Assembly: GCA_022703445.1 (NCBI GenBank) | Contig: JAKLDR010000002.1 | Coordinates: forward strand, 1 to 64,000 | Origin: Planctomycetota bacterium | GTDB lineage: Bacteria; Planctomycetota; SZUA-567; JAKLDR01 | Length of the DNA: 64,000 nt | Direction of reading: 5' to 3' | Shown: positions 25,657 through 35,553 of the stretch, in pieces | Layout of the letters: each line of letters begins with the position of its first letter | Position numbering within the stretch: position 1 is the stretch's first letter | Notes under the pieces: model-generated | Database searches by the model: none | What the model was told of the DNA's origin: nothing | What the model saw: the letters and a program-made list of their open reading frames with translations, nothing else | Translations under genes and position numbers: made by a program

Positions 25657-26966
25657 CCACCTCATCACCCACCCCCCGCACCTACGTCGGCTTCGGGTTC
25701 GGAGCCATCCAGGCCGGGCTCTTCCTCTACGAGGCCTTCCGGTCGGGGAAGTTCACGCGCCTGGTGGTCGCCGAGGTCGTGCCCGACGTGGTCAATGCTG
25801 TCCGCGAGGCCGGCGGCTTCTTCATCGTCAACATCGCCCACCCCGACCGCGTCGAGAGCGCCAAGGTCGGGCCGGTCGAGATCTACAATCCCGCCGACGC
25901 CGCCGACCGCGAGAAGCTGGTCGCGGCGCTCGCCGAGGCCGCGGAGATCGGCACGGCCGTGCCCAGCGTCGACTGCTACCGCTCGCCGGGGCCGGGGAGC
26001 CTCCACAAGGTGCTGGCCGCCGGGCTCGGGAGGAAGGCCGAGACCAGCGGCGCGCGTTCGGTGGTCTACGCCGCCGAGAACCACAACCGCGCCGCCGAGA
26101 TCCTCGAAGGGCTGGTCATGCCCGAGATCCCGGCGGCCCGGCACGGCGCGGTGCACTGGCGCGCGCGCTTCCTCAATACGGTCATCGGCAAGATGAGCGG
26201 CCTGGTGGGCGGCGACGCCGGGTTGCCGCCCGTCACGCCGGGGGGCTCGCGCGCCTTCCTGGTCGAGGCCTTCAACCGCATCCTCATCACCCAGGTGGAG
26301 TTCCCGGACCAGGTGCCCTTCGAGCGCGGCCTCTCGGTCTTCGAGGAGAAGCCCGACCTGCTGCCCTTCGAGGAGGCCAAGCTCTTCGGCCACAACGCCA
26401 CCCACGCGCTGGCGGCGTATCTGGCCATGCTCGCCGGCGTCGAGAAGATCGCCGGCCTGCGCGAGCTGCCCGGGGCCATGGACTTCCTGCGCGGGGCCTT
26501 CGTCAACGAATCCGGCGCGGCGCTCGTCGCCAAGTACGCCGGCGCCGACCCGCTCTTCACCAAGGCCGGCTACGCCGCCTACGCCGACGACCTGCTCGCG
26601 CGGATGACCAACCCGCACCTCATGGACAGCGCCGAGCGGGTCGGCCGCGACGTGAAGCGCAAGCTCGCCTGGGACGACCGGTTCATTGGCACCATGCGCG
26701 AGTGCCTGGCGCAGCGGCTCGGGCCGCGGCGCTACGCGATCGGCGCCGCCGCGGCCTTCGCGGCGCTCGACCGGGCCACGCTCGCGTCGGGCCCGGCCCT
26801 GGCCAAGGCCGCGCGGGAGCTCTGGGCCGGGGCCAGCCGCGACGTTTTCCAGGAGCGCCAGGTCCTGGAGCTGCTCGAGTCCGGCCGAGCCTTCCTGGCC
26901 GCCTGGCTGGCCGCGGGCAAGCCGAACCTCGAAGCGCACTTCGCCGCTCCCGGAGTGCAACGGTGA
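25653..26966 (+). CDS. Mannitol dehydrogenase-family (polyol/uronate) oxidoreductase
   Basis: 437 residues. The N-terminal Rossmann domain begins VGFGFGAIQAGLFLYEAF. The C-terminal helical domain has the polyol dehydrogenase catalytic block EEAKLFGHNATHALAAYLA (Lys, Asn and His placed as in MtlD). It would interconvert a sugar alcohol or aldonate and a keto-sugar with NAD. ATG overlaps the upstream stop (ATGA), with GGAG 8 bases before. With the downstream PfkB kinase and lyxose/mannose-type isomerase it forms a likely sugar catabolic operon. Its 5' end is duplicated at 23235. Confidence 0.85.
   Translation: MTTSSPTPRTYVGFGFGAIQAGLFLYEAFRSGKFTRLVVAEVVPDVVNAVREAGGFFIVNIAHPDRVESAKVGPVEIYNPADAADREKLVAALAEAAEIGTAVPSVDCYRSPGPGSLHKVLAAGLGRKAETSGARSVVYAAENHNRAAEILEGLVMPEIPAARHGAVHWRARFLNTVIGKMSGLVGGDAGLPPVTPGGSRAFLVEAFNRILITQVEFPDQVPFERGLSVFEEKPDLLPFEEAKLFGHNATHALAAYLAMLAGVEKIAGLRELPGAMDFLRGAFVNESGAALVAKYAGADPLFTKAGYAAYADDLLARMTNPHLMDSAERVGRDVKRKLAWDDRFIGTMRECLAQRLGPRRYAIGAAAAFAALDRATLASGPALAKAARELWAGASRDVFQERQVLELLESGRAFLAAWLAAGKPNLEAHFAAPGVQR
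25668..25717 (+). repeat. 50-bp direct repeat flanking the AbiE island, right copy
   Basis: Lies inside codons 6-22 of the intact mannitol-dehydrogenase-family gene. See the left copy at 23253-23302. Confidence 0.9.
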
Positions 26967-26970
26967 TTTT

Positions 26971-27202
26971 CAACGCAGAGGCCGCAGAGGTGGCGCAGAG
27001 GTGCGCAGAGGACGGCAGGTGGTGGAGCAGGAGGCGGAGCTGCTCCGCCTCTTCAGTTCCGACTGCGGTCGGACTGAAGCGGCAGAGAGGCTCCAACCGG
27101 GAGCGTTCCGCTCCCTGCGCGGCTTGCGCCGCGCGCCTCCTTGGGAGAAGGAGCAGGCTCAGTCCTCTGCGACCTCCGCGCACCTCTGCGTCCTCTGCGT
27201 TG
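26971..27202. repeat. Inverted-repeat element of CGCAGAGG type (non-autonomous, MITE-like)
   Basis: The 42-base left arm (four CGCAGAGG-like words, 26971-27012) is matched by an inverted right arm (27163-27202). Between the arms lie further hairpins: GGCGGAGCTGCTCCGCC, TTCAGTTCCGACTGC facing TCGGACTGAA, and GGGAGCGTTCCGCTCCC. No coding capacity was found. It separates the dehydrogenase from the PfkB gene. Confidence 0.8.
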
Positions 27203-27234
27203 GAGTCTGAGCGCCGGGAGCAGGAGAGGCCATC

Positions 27235-28976
<1,742 letters not shown>

Positions 28977-28980
28977 GGCG

Positions 28981-29012
28981 GGCGGGAGCCGGAGGCCTGC
29001 GCTTCTCCCGCC
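28981..29012. terminator. Hairpin between convergent isomerase and GH57 genes
   Basis: GGCGGGAG (28981-28988) pairs with CTCCCGCC (29005-29012) across a 16-base loop. No T-run on either side, so its role as terminator is only likely by position. Confidence 0.4.
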
Positions 29013-29076
29013 AGTGCTGAAGATCAGATGAGGTGCTGCCGAGCTCCCCAGGCATGGGGAACTGGCACTCGGGGCC

Positions 29077-31185
29077 TCACTCCCTCGCGAAGCTGATCTC
29101 CACTTCCTTTTCGAAGACCTTCCCCGCCGCCAGGCGCACCGGCCACCAGACCTGCAGGCACAGGCCCTGGACGCCGATCTCGTAGCCGGACTCGGACTGA
29201 CTGACGGTCTTGACCTGCCAGGCGGCCGCGGCCGCGCCGGGGGCGGTCAGCTTCCCGGAGAGCCGCCGGTCCGGGCAGGGCAGGGCCAGCGCCGCGGCGT
29301 TGGCGTAGAAGGCCACCTCGGGCCCGCGGGCCTCGCCGCCGGGCGGAACCTTGAAGTCCGGGTTGAGGTTGAACTCCACGATCAGGGTGAACTCGAGGTT
29401 CTCCGAGCCGCGGTTGGCCAGCCGGTAGGCGGCGGCCAGCCCGGCGCGGTTCTCGGCCAGCCGCACCGTCTTGGTCAGCTCCAGCTGCCCGGCGCCCCGC
29501 ACCGGGCCGGTCCGGCGCATGGAGAGCGCCGCGGCCGCGCGGCCCTTGCGGGCGGGGGCGCCGTCCTCCAGGACCTCCAACGGGCCGGCGCGGAAGCCGG
29601 CGTCGTCGGGCAGCCCCCCGCGCCAGAGGTCCTCGACCCGCCAGTGGCCGGTGGCCAGGTGGTCGACCAGGCTCTCGCGGGTCTCCGCGTCGTAGACCAG
29701 GTGGTCGACGTGCTCGGTCGTGCCCAGGCGCTGGAGGTCGTGGATGCTGATGTGCCCGTCGGCGCGGTGAGCGCCCCGGGCCAGCGACTCGCGGATGTCC
29801 TCGTGGTAGGCCTCGTAGCGGCGGGTCAGGACGTCGGTGAGGTTCTCGTCGGCGGCGAGCAGGGCCAGCTCGAAGACGTGGCCGCCGCGCTCCGGGGCCA
29901 CGAAGGCCGAGAGCCGGTCGGAGACGAGCCTGGCCTCCTCGCGGGAGTCCAGGTCGAATTCGCCGAACTGCACGGCGGCGGGCTTCCTCCGCGAGGCGGA
30001 GCGGGCGATGCGCTCGGCGGCCAAGAGGTGCTTCCAGACCGCGCCGCGCAGGTGCGCGAGGTACAGCCCGCCGAAGACGCCGTGCCACCAGGCGCAGTTG
30101 CACTGGGCCTGGTAGAGCTCGCGCCGGGCCCGCGCCGCCACCGGGCTCTTGGCCGGCAGGGCGTGGACCTGCTCGCTGACCTGGAGCATCCGCGCGTACA
30201 TGCGGGCCAGCTCGGAGTACTTGGCCTTGAAGGCCCGCCAGGTGCCGCCGCGGACGAAGCGCCTGACGCGCTGGAAGCGGCCGTCGCCGCCGAGCTCCTT
30301 GGAGAGCTTGAGGTACTCGGCCAGGGCCGGGGCGGGCAGGACCCACTCGGTCATCTCGCGGTAGGAGTCGTCGCCGAGGTAGGCCAGGCCCGCGGGGGCC
30401 AGCCGGTCGAAGGCCTGGCCCAGGGTGACGGGCTCAAGCCAGTCGCCCTCGGCGGCCACCGCCGCGTGGAAGCGCGCCAGCCAGCCGTCCTGGTACACGT
30501 GCTTGTGGGTGCCCGGCCACAGGCCGAACTTCTCGCCGTCGTCGGCGTAGACCACGAGCGAGTAGCCCTCGGCTGGCCGGTGCCGGCGGAGCTCCTCGAT
30601 GACCTGCTCGACGGTGCCGAAGGGGATCAGGTAGCGCAGGCGCTCCGAGGCCGGGAAGATGCCCACGGTCCGGCCCTGGTCCTCGGCCAGGTAGTAGGCG
30701 CCGAGGGCCTCGATGTCGAAGCCGGCGTGGCCGAAATGGCTGTCGTCCAGGCAGGCGTACTCGATGCCCGCCTCGGGGAGGAGCGAGGCCAGGTTCTGCT
30801 CCCAGACCCGCTCGGTGATCCAGGCCCCGCGCGGCGGCCGGCCGAAGAGCGTCTCGAGCTGGTCCGAGCCGCCGCGGATCTGCCCGAGGGCGTCGCGCCG
30901 CGGGAGCATGGTCAGGATGGGCTCGAAGTGCCCGCCGCCCACGAACTCCACCGGGCAGCCCCTGGCCGCGTCGCGCAGGCGGTCGAGGAGCTTGTGCTTG
31001 CGCGCGGCCAGCCAGTCCAGGAGCGGGCCGCTGAAGTGCAGCGACACCGGCATCCGGCCGGTGCGCAGGTACTCGTCGACGTACGGCCCGTAGGCCTGCT
31101 CGCAGGCCATTTCGAAGACGCTGTCGAAGTTCCCCACCGGCTGGTGGCAGTGGAGCACCTGGGCGAAGAGCACTTTGCCGGTCAT
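29077..31185 (-). CDS. GH57 4-alpha-glucanotransferase / alpha-amylase
   Basis: 702 residues. GH57 motifs: VLHCHQPVGNF (conserved region 1), GGHFEPIL, nucleophile Glu125 in WITERVWE and acid/base Asp in VVYADDGEKFGLWPGT (about 214-216). Both catalytic positions almost coincide with the Thermococcus 4-alpha-glucanotransferase. The C-terminal half has the DUF1925/DUF1926 beta domains (HEDIRESLARGAHRADGHIS, LANRGSENLEFTLIVEFNLN). It remodels alpha-1,4-glucans in the cytoplasm. ATG 31185 overlaps the glgA stop (ATGA), with AGGAGG 6 bases upstream; the longer upstream frame is part of glgA read out of frame. Confidence 0.93.
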   Translation of the reverse strand: MTGKVLFAQVLHCHQPVGNFDSVFEMACEQAYGPYVDEYLRTGRMPVSLHFSGPLLDWLAARKHKLLDRLRDAARGCPVEFVGGGHFEPILTMLPRRDALGQIRGGSDQLETLFGRPPRGAWITERVWEQNLASLLPEAGIEYACLDDSHFGHAGFDIEALGAYYLAEDQGRTVGIFPASERLRYLIPFGTVEQVIEELRRHRPAEGYSLVVYADDGEKFGLWPGTHKHVYQDGWLARFHAAVAAEGDWLEPVTLGQAFDRLAPAGLAYLGDDSYREMTEWVLPAPALAEYLKLSKELGGDGRFQRVRRFVRGGTWRAFKAKYSELARMYARMLQVSEQVHALPAKSPVAARARRELYQAQCNCAWWHGVFGGLYLAHLRGAVWKHLLAAERIARSASRRKPAAVQFGEFDLDSREEARLVSDRLSAFVAPERGGHVFELALLAADENLTDVLTRRYEAYHEDIRESLARGAHRADGHISIHDLQRLGTTEHVDHLVYDAETRESLVDHLATGHWRVEDLWRGGLPDDAGFRAGPLEVLEDGAPARKGRAAAALSMRRTGPVRGAGQLELTKTVRLAENRAGLAAAYRLANRGSENLEFTLIVEFNLNPDFKVPPGGEARGPEVAFYANAAALALPCPDRRLSGKLTAPGAAAAAWQVKTVSQSESGYEIGVQGLCLQVWWPVRLAAGKVFEKEVEISFARE

Positions 31186-32732
31186 TTGCGCCTCCTGCTG
31201 GCGGGTTTCCTGTCGGACTTCTTGCGGACGGCCTTTCGGCGGGCTGGACTGGCCGGCTCCTCGGCCGGGGCGTGCTCCGGCGCGATGGGCACGGGCAGCC
31301 CCCGCCGCGAGCGGGCCAGCGCGTAGAGCCGGGCGTACTCCCCGGCCGAGCGGCGCCAGCCCCAGTCCTCGCTCATGCACTCGCGGACCAGCTTCCGCCA
31401 GAAGGCCGGGCTGGCCATGGCCGCCAGGGCCCGGCGCACCGCCACCAGCAGCGCCGTGCCGTTATATTCGAAGAAGGTGAAGCCGTTGACGCTGTCGGTG
31501 ATGGTGTCGGCCAGCCCCCCGGTCTCGCGGACCACCGGCACGGCGCCGTAGCGCAGGGCAATGAGTTGGCTGAGGCCGCAGGGCTCGAACCTCGAGGGCA
31601 TCAGGTAGATGTCCGCCGCGGCGGTGAGGCGGTGGGCCAGGCGCTCGTCGAGCCCGAAGCGCACCGCCATCCGCCCGGGGAAGCGGCCGGCCAGCTCGCT
31701 GAAGGCCCACTTGTAGCGCTCCTCGCCGTCGCCCAGGAGCGCGAACTGCACGGGCATGGCCATGATCCCGGGCAGGGCCTCGCCGAGGATGTCCAGGCCC
31801 TTCTGTTCGGTCAGGCGCGTGACTATGACCAGCAGCGGCCGGTCCGGGTCGACGGCCAGGCCGAGCTCCTCCTGGGCGGCGCGCTTGCACCGGGCCTTGC
31901 CGGCCGGACGGGCCGGGGAGTAGCGCGCCGCCAGGGCCCCGTCGCCGGCCGGGTCCCACACGGAGTAGTCCAGCCCGTTGACGATGCCGAAGAGGTCGGC
32001 GTGGCGCTCGGCCAGGACGCCGTTGAGGCCGTAGCCGTTCTCGGGCGTCTGGATCTCCCGGGCGTAGCGCTTGGAGACGGTGTTGAGCACGTCGGCGTGG
32101 ATCAGCGCGCCCTTCATGAGATTGAGGTTGCCGTAGAACTCGTACTCCTTCCAGTTGAAGTGCGAGACGTCGAGCCCCGTGGCCGGCATCTTCCACGGCG
32201 GGAACTGGCCCTGATAGGCCAGGTTGTGGATGGTGAAGACCGAGGCCGCCCCGGCCAGGCGCGGGGCGTCGCGGTACAGGAAGCGGAGGTAGGCCGGGAC
32301 GAGCGCCGTCTGCCAGTCGTGGCAGTGGATCACGTCGGGCGCCAGTTCCAGCTCCCGCACCGCCTCGCAGACCGCGCGGCAGAAGAAGGCGAATCGCTCG
32401 CAGTTGTCGATGTAGTCCTGGCCGCCGGCGTTGTAGAGCCCCGGCCGGTTGTAGAACTCGTCGCGGGCCACGAAGTAGACCGGGGCGCCGCTGCCGGGCA
32501 TCGCCCCGCGGAGGATGGCCGCCTCCGCCCGGCCCGCGCCCAGGGGCACGTGCAGGCGGGCGGCCATGCGGACCGGCACGCCGGCGGCGGCCACCTGGCG
32601 GTAGTAGGGCATGAAGAGGCAGGCCTCGTGCCCCAGAGCGGCGAGCGCTCCGGGCAGGGCCCCGGCCACGTCGGCCAGTCCCCCGGTCTTGGCGAAGGGT
32701 GCGGCCTCGCTGGCCGCAAGCAGGATGCGCAT
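31182..32732 (-). CDS. glgA: Glycogen synthase (ADP-glucose type, GT5)
   Basis: 516 residues. N-terminal KTGGLADV (Lys15, ADP-glucose binding), FTIHNLAYQGQFP, TVSKRYAREIQTPENGYGLN, GLDYSVWDP and the C-terminal EPCGLSQLIALRYGAVPVVRETGG are all GlgA signatures. It extends alpha-1,4-glucan from ADP-glucose. The last ~40 residues are an unusual Lys/Arg-rich tail (RRKAVRKKSDRKPASRRRK), perhaps for RNA or granule binding. Coupled to the GH57 enzyme as a glycogen storage operon with its own promoter. Confidence 0.95.
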   Translation of the reverse strand: MRILLAASEAAPFAKTGGLADVAGALPGALAALGHEACLFMPYYRQVAAAGVPVRMAARLHVPLGAGRAEAAILRGAMPGSGAPVYFVARDEFYNRPGLYNAGGQDYIDNCERFAFFCRAVCEAVRELELAPDVIHCHDWQTALVPAYLRFLYRDAPRLAGAASVFTIHNLAYQGQFPPWKMPATGLDVSHFNWKEYEFYGNLNLMKGALIHADVLNTVSKRYAREIQTPENGYGLNGVLAERHADLFGIVNGLDYSVWDPAGDGALAARYSPARPAGKARCKRAAQEELGLAVDPDRPLLVIVTRLTEQKGLDILGEALPGIMAMPVQFALLGDGEERYKWAFSELAGRFPGRMAVRFGLDERLAHRLTAAADIYLMPSRFEPCGLSQLIALRYGAVPVVRETGGLADTITDSVNGFTFFEYNGTALLVAVRRALAAMASPAFWRKLVRECMSEDWGWRRSAGEYARLYALARSRRGLPVPIAPEHAPAEEPASPARRKAVRKKSDRKPASRRRK

Positions 32733-32784
32733 GGGGGCCCCCCGAGACTGGACCGCCGCCGGGGCTCCGGCGCGGCCGTGCGGG

Positions 32785-32812
32785 ATTCTAAGGCCGTCGA
32801 ACGCATAATCAA
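32785..32812 (-). promoter_or_regulatory. glgA promoter
   Basis: Minus strand TTGATT (32812-32807), 16 bases, TAGAAT (32790-32785), about 52 bases before the ATG at 32732. Confidence 0.6.
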
Positions 32813-32827
32813 CCGGACGGGCGGCCC

Positions 32828-32965
32828 TAACCACCAAGGCACAGAGGGAAACCGGTCAAAGCTCGACATTCGGCCATCGGCTTTCGGCCATCGGAACAGC
32901 TCCGAAAGCCGAAAGCCGAAAGCCCAAAGCCGAAAGCCGGCCGTTCCCGATGACTTGGTGGTTGG
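32828..32965. repeat. Inverted-repeat element with an internal CCGAAAG array
   Basis: The left end TAACCACCAAGGCACAGA and the right end ACTTGGTGGTTGG are inverted repeats. Inside are five GAAAGCC-type words in a row (about 32895-32938), preceded by inverted CGGCTTTCGG and CGGCCATCGG copies. The right arm touches the stop of the phosphodiesterase-like gene. Confidence 0.75.
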
Positions 32966-33934
32966 CTACGGTGTCGACACCGGCGCCGGTGTCTTCCTCT
33001 CCCCCGCGGGGGCGGGTTCGGCCGCCGGCTTGCCGACGAGCGGCTTGCCCAGGAGCTCAGGCTTGAGCGTCTTGAGGTCCACGCCCATCCTGGCCAGCAG
33101 CGTGGCCGGCACGTCGGCGATGGTGCCGCCGCGGATCACGGTCTTGTCGTTGGTGGCCAGCCAGCTGTCCGGGGCGTTGTGGTGCTGGTGCCCGCCTGGG
33201 TCCATGCCGTGGTCGGCCATCACGTAGATGAGCGTCGAGCCGTCGAGCTTCTCCTTCTTCAGCCAGTCGGCGATGGCCCCCAGCCAGGCGTCGCAGGTGA
33301 CGGCGGCCTGGCGGTACTGCGCGCTGTCCCGGCCGTAGCCGTGGCCGGCGCTGTCCGGGTCGAGGAAGTGGAAGAAGGCGGCGAAGCGCCGGGCCTTGTT
33401 CTTCTCCAGCGCGCCCAGGGCCAGCGGGCCGACGGTGGCCGCGCCGCGGCTGCCGGCGTCGAAGAGGTCGAGGGCCTTGCGCGACCCGTCGGGGACCAGC
33501 GAGCCGACGTAGGCCTTGCCGGTGACCACGATCGTGGCGACGGCGTCCTTGCCGAGGGCCGCCTTGAGGCGGTCGAAGATGACCGTGCCTTCGGGGACCG
33601 GGCCGCCCTCGTAGTTGGAGCGCACCCCGGTGGCGTCGGCCGACAGGGCGGTGAGCATCTCGGCGTGGCCCGGGCGGGTCTCGGTCTCGTGGCCCTTGAC
33701 GGTGATCTCCTGGAAGGAGCCGGCCTCGACCAGCTTGGCCAGGTTGGGGAGCTTCTTGTCCTTGAGCAGCTCCCGGACCACGTCGCGGGAGAGGCCGTCC
33801 CAGGAGATCAGGATGGCGTTGGGGCGGTCCGCGGCGGCCGCCGGCGGAGCGGCCGGGGACGGCTCGGCCCCCCGGCAGGAGCAGGCTCCGGCCAGGACGA
33901 GGAAGGCGGCGGGCAGCAGGCGGCGGACGATCAT
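32966..33934 (-). CDS. Alkaline phosphatase-superfamily / phosphodiesterase-like lipoprotein
   Basis: 322 residues. Signal peptide with lipobox (VLAGAC). Superfamily pattern: AILISWDGLSR (metal Asp), TRPGHAEMLTAL (nucleophile Thr/Ser region), DPDSAGHGYG (metal Asp and His) and YVMADHGMDPGGHQHHN (metal Asp-His pair). These residues bind two metals and cleave phosphate or sulfate esters outside the cytoplasmic membrane; the exact substrate is unknown. GAGGAGGAA lies 6 bases before ATG. The end is Pro/Ala-rich. Confidence 0.85.
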   Translation of the reverse strand: MIVRRLLPAAFLVLAGACSCRGAEPSPAAPPAAAADRPNAILISWDGLSRDVVRELLKDKKLPNLAKLVEAGSFQEITVKGHETETRPGHAEMLTALSADATGVRSNYEGGPVPEGTVIFDRLKAALGKDAVATIVVTGKAYVGSLVPDGSRKALDLFDAGSRGAATVGPLALGALEKNKARRFAAFFHFLDPDSAGHGYGRDSAQYRQAAVTCDAWLGAIADWLKKEKLDGSTLIYVMADHGMDPGGHQHHNAPDSWLATNDKTVIRGGTIADVPATLLARMGVDLKTLKPELLGKPLVGKPAAEPAPAGERKTPAPVSTP

Positions 33935-33993
33935 GGCTTCCTCCTCACTTCACTTCCTGTCGCGTTGCGGCCGGGCCGGGGCCCGGCCGGCGG

Positions 33994-34941
33994 TCAGCTC
34001 CAGCGCATGCCGCTCTGCGGCAGGTCGCCGGCCTTCATGGCGAAGGCGGTCCGGAAGGCGCCCCCGGCCTGGCTCTGCACCGGGTTGCCGGGGATCTGCG
34101 GGAAGCTCCTCTTGAGCGCCGCGCGCAGGGCGTCGATCAGCTTGACGGTGTTGGCGTCCTGACCGGCCAGCAGCCTGGGCCGGAGCTGGCCGCCGGTCTT
34201 GGCCAGGTCGCCGAAGAAGGCCCACAGGTCGCGGGTCAGGCCCAGGTCGGCGCGGTTGCCGGTGATGCCCGAGACCGTGAAGCTCAGCGCCCCTACGTCG
34301 AAGGACAGCTCCGACCACGACTGGACCCGCAGCGTGGCCAGCTGCTTGCGGGCTGCGCCGGGCTCGGGCTCGGGGCCGGCGTCGCCGGGACCCTGGCCGG
34401 CGGCCGCCGCAATCAGCAGCGGCAGCGACAGGCGCTTGATCCGCTCGCGGTAGTCGGCCAGGGCCTCGCCCGCGACGATGGCGATGTCCGTGGCCCGGAC
34501 GTAACGGCCCTGCTCGTTCTTGTCGCCGGCGATGCGGTGCACCCGGATGAGCTTCTCGCGCTGGGCCAGGGCCACCAGGCGCATGATCGCGCAGAACGGG
34601 CACTGACCGGCCGCGCCGGCCGCGTGCGCCGCCGGCAGGCAGGCCGGCTCGGCGGGCAGCAGGGAGAGCGTGCCGGGCTCGGGGCCGGCCCGGTCCACGG
34701 CCAGGAGCATGGCCAGGAAGGCGTTCCTGGCCGGGTCGGTCTTCTGGCCGATGGCCGTGGCGTTGATGGGGTCGTCGAGGTAGCGGCGGATCACCGGCAC
34801 CGAGTCGGTGACCAGGAACTCCACGGCCTGGGGGTTGGCCCGGGCCGGGATCTCGAAGTAGAAGGCCAGGCCGATGGAGTGCTCGGGGAGGGTCATCGGC
34901 TGACGGGCGCCGGGTCCGGCCGGCCGTGCCGTGGGTCTCAT
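33994..34941 (-). CDS. Hypothetical protein with a CPFC motif
   Basis: 315 residues (MRPTARPAGPGARQPMTLPE). I do not recognise a family. Visible: a strand-helix start (SIGLAFYFEIPARANPQAVE), an Ala-rich linker, GQCPFCAIMRLVALAQREKL with a single CxxC, and a C-terminal alpha/beta part. ATG 34941 is chosen because AAGGAG lies 8 bases upstream and the promoter's start point falls at about 34954; a longer frame from 35001 would start upstream of its own promoter. No signal peptide. Confidence 0.7.
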   Translation of the reverse strand: MRPTARPAGPGARQPMTLPEHSIGLAFYFEIPARANPQAVEFLVTDSVPVIRRYLDDPINATAIGQKTDPARNAFLAMLLAVDRAGPEPGTLSLLPAEPACLPAAHAAGAAGQCPFCAIMRLVALAQREKLIRVHRIAGDKNEQGRYVRATDIAIVAGEALADYRERIKRLSLPLLIAAAAGQGPGDAGPEPEPGAARKQLATLRVQSWSELSFDVGALSFTVSGITGNRADLGLTRDLWAFFGDLAKTGGQLRPRLLAGQDANTVKLIDALRAALKRSFPQIPGNPVQSQAGGAFRTAFAMKAGDLPQSGMRWS

Positions 34942-34960
34942 GCTCTGGCTCCTTGAATGG

Positions 34961-34988
34961 AGATTAGCGCAGGGCCGGGCGTTGTCAA
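34961..34988 (-). promoter_or_regulatory. Promoter of the CPFC-motif gene
   Basis: Minus strand TTGACA (34988-34983), 16 bases, TAATCT (34966-34961). It decides the start codon of the downstream gene. Confidence 0.65.
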
Positions 34989-35064
34989 CGTTCGGCGCCA
35001 TGGCCCATGCCGGGAAGACACGCGTGCTCCGTTCGCGAGGGGGCCGATTCCCGGACTAACCATT

Positions 35065-35388
35065 TCAACACGCCAGCGCGCAGTGCGGGTCTCCGCAGGA
35101 CACCAGCCCGAAGTCCAGGCCCTGGTGGCTCCGCCACCACTCCAGCCACGGTTCCGGCTCAGTCCCCAGGTCATGCCCGGCGACCTGCCCCAGGATCCGT
35201 CGGGCGTCCGCGTCCACCCCCTTGCGGTGCACCCCGAGCGCCTTGATGAGCAGCGGCACGCCCCTCTCGGGCACCACCTGCCGCTGGGCGAGGCGCGCCC
35301 CCAGCCCGAATCCGGCCAGATCCTCGGAGGCGATCTCGGGGGTTCCCGGCAGATTCAGGAACCCGGTATTCCTCATTCTGATATCCAT
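35065..35388 (-). CDS. Small hypothetical protein, HEAT-like C-terminal helix pair
   Basis: 107 residues (MDIRMRNTGFLNLPGTPEIA). The last half (VDADARRILGQVAGHDLGT, EPWLEWWRSH) resembles the terminal helices of planctomycete-type HEAT proteins, where an LTG-DP-W-xW pattern recurs. It ends GDPHCALAC with two cysteines. The start is set by GGGAGGA 5 bases upstream of ATG 35388. The codons are as GC3-rich as its neighbours, which supports a real gene. Function unknown. Confidence 0.6.
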   Translation of the reverse strand: MDIRMRNTGFLNLPGTPEIASEDLAGFGLGARLAQRQVVPERGVPLLIKALGVHRKGVDADARRILGQVAGHDLGTEPEPWLEWWRSHQGLDFGLVSCGDPHCALAC

Positions 35389-35443
35389 TGCCGTCCTCCC
35401 CACCGGCGTCAGGTCTCTCCAAGGTTGTAACTGCGTGGGCAGC

Positions 35444-35457
35444 CGGGTCATGACCCG
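35444..35457. promoter_or_regulatory. 14-bp perfect palindrome between divergent genes, candidate operator
   Basis: CGGGTCATGACCCG lies between the divergent starts at 35388 (minus) and 35554 (plus), 36 bases upstream of the plus-strand -35 box. Position and symmetry suit a dimeric regulator, but none is encoded next to it. Confidence 0.35.
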
Positions 35458-35492
35458 AAAAGCGATGGCCGGACGGGCCGACGCCTTTGCGG

Positions 35493-35521
35493 TTGACAGC
35501 CCCGGGGCGTGGGGCTAGGCT
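35493..35521 (+). promoter_or_regulatory. Promoter of the deoxyhypusine-synthase-like operon
   Basis: TTGACA (35493-35498), 17 bases, TAGGCT (35516-35521), 32 bases before ATG 35554. Perfect -35 box. Confidence 0.65.
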
Positions 35522-35553
35522 GGGCTCCCGATGCACGGTCCGGAGCCTGAGCG

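Noticed and set aside
33994..35001. Start of the CPFC gene at 35001
   Set aside because: The promoter at 34961-34988 would then lie inside the coding region; ATG 34941 has AAGGAG and follows the promoter.
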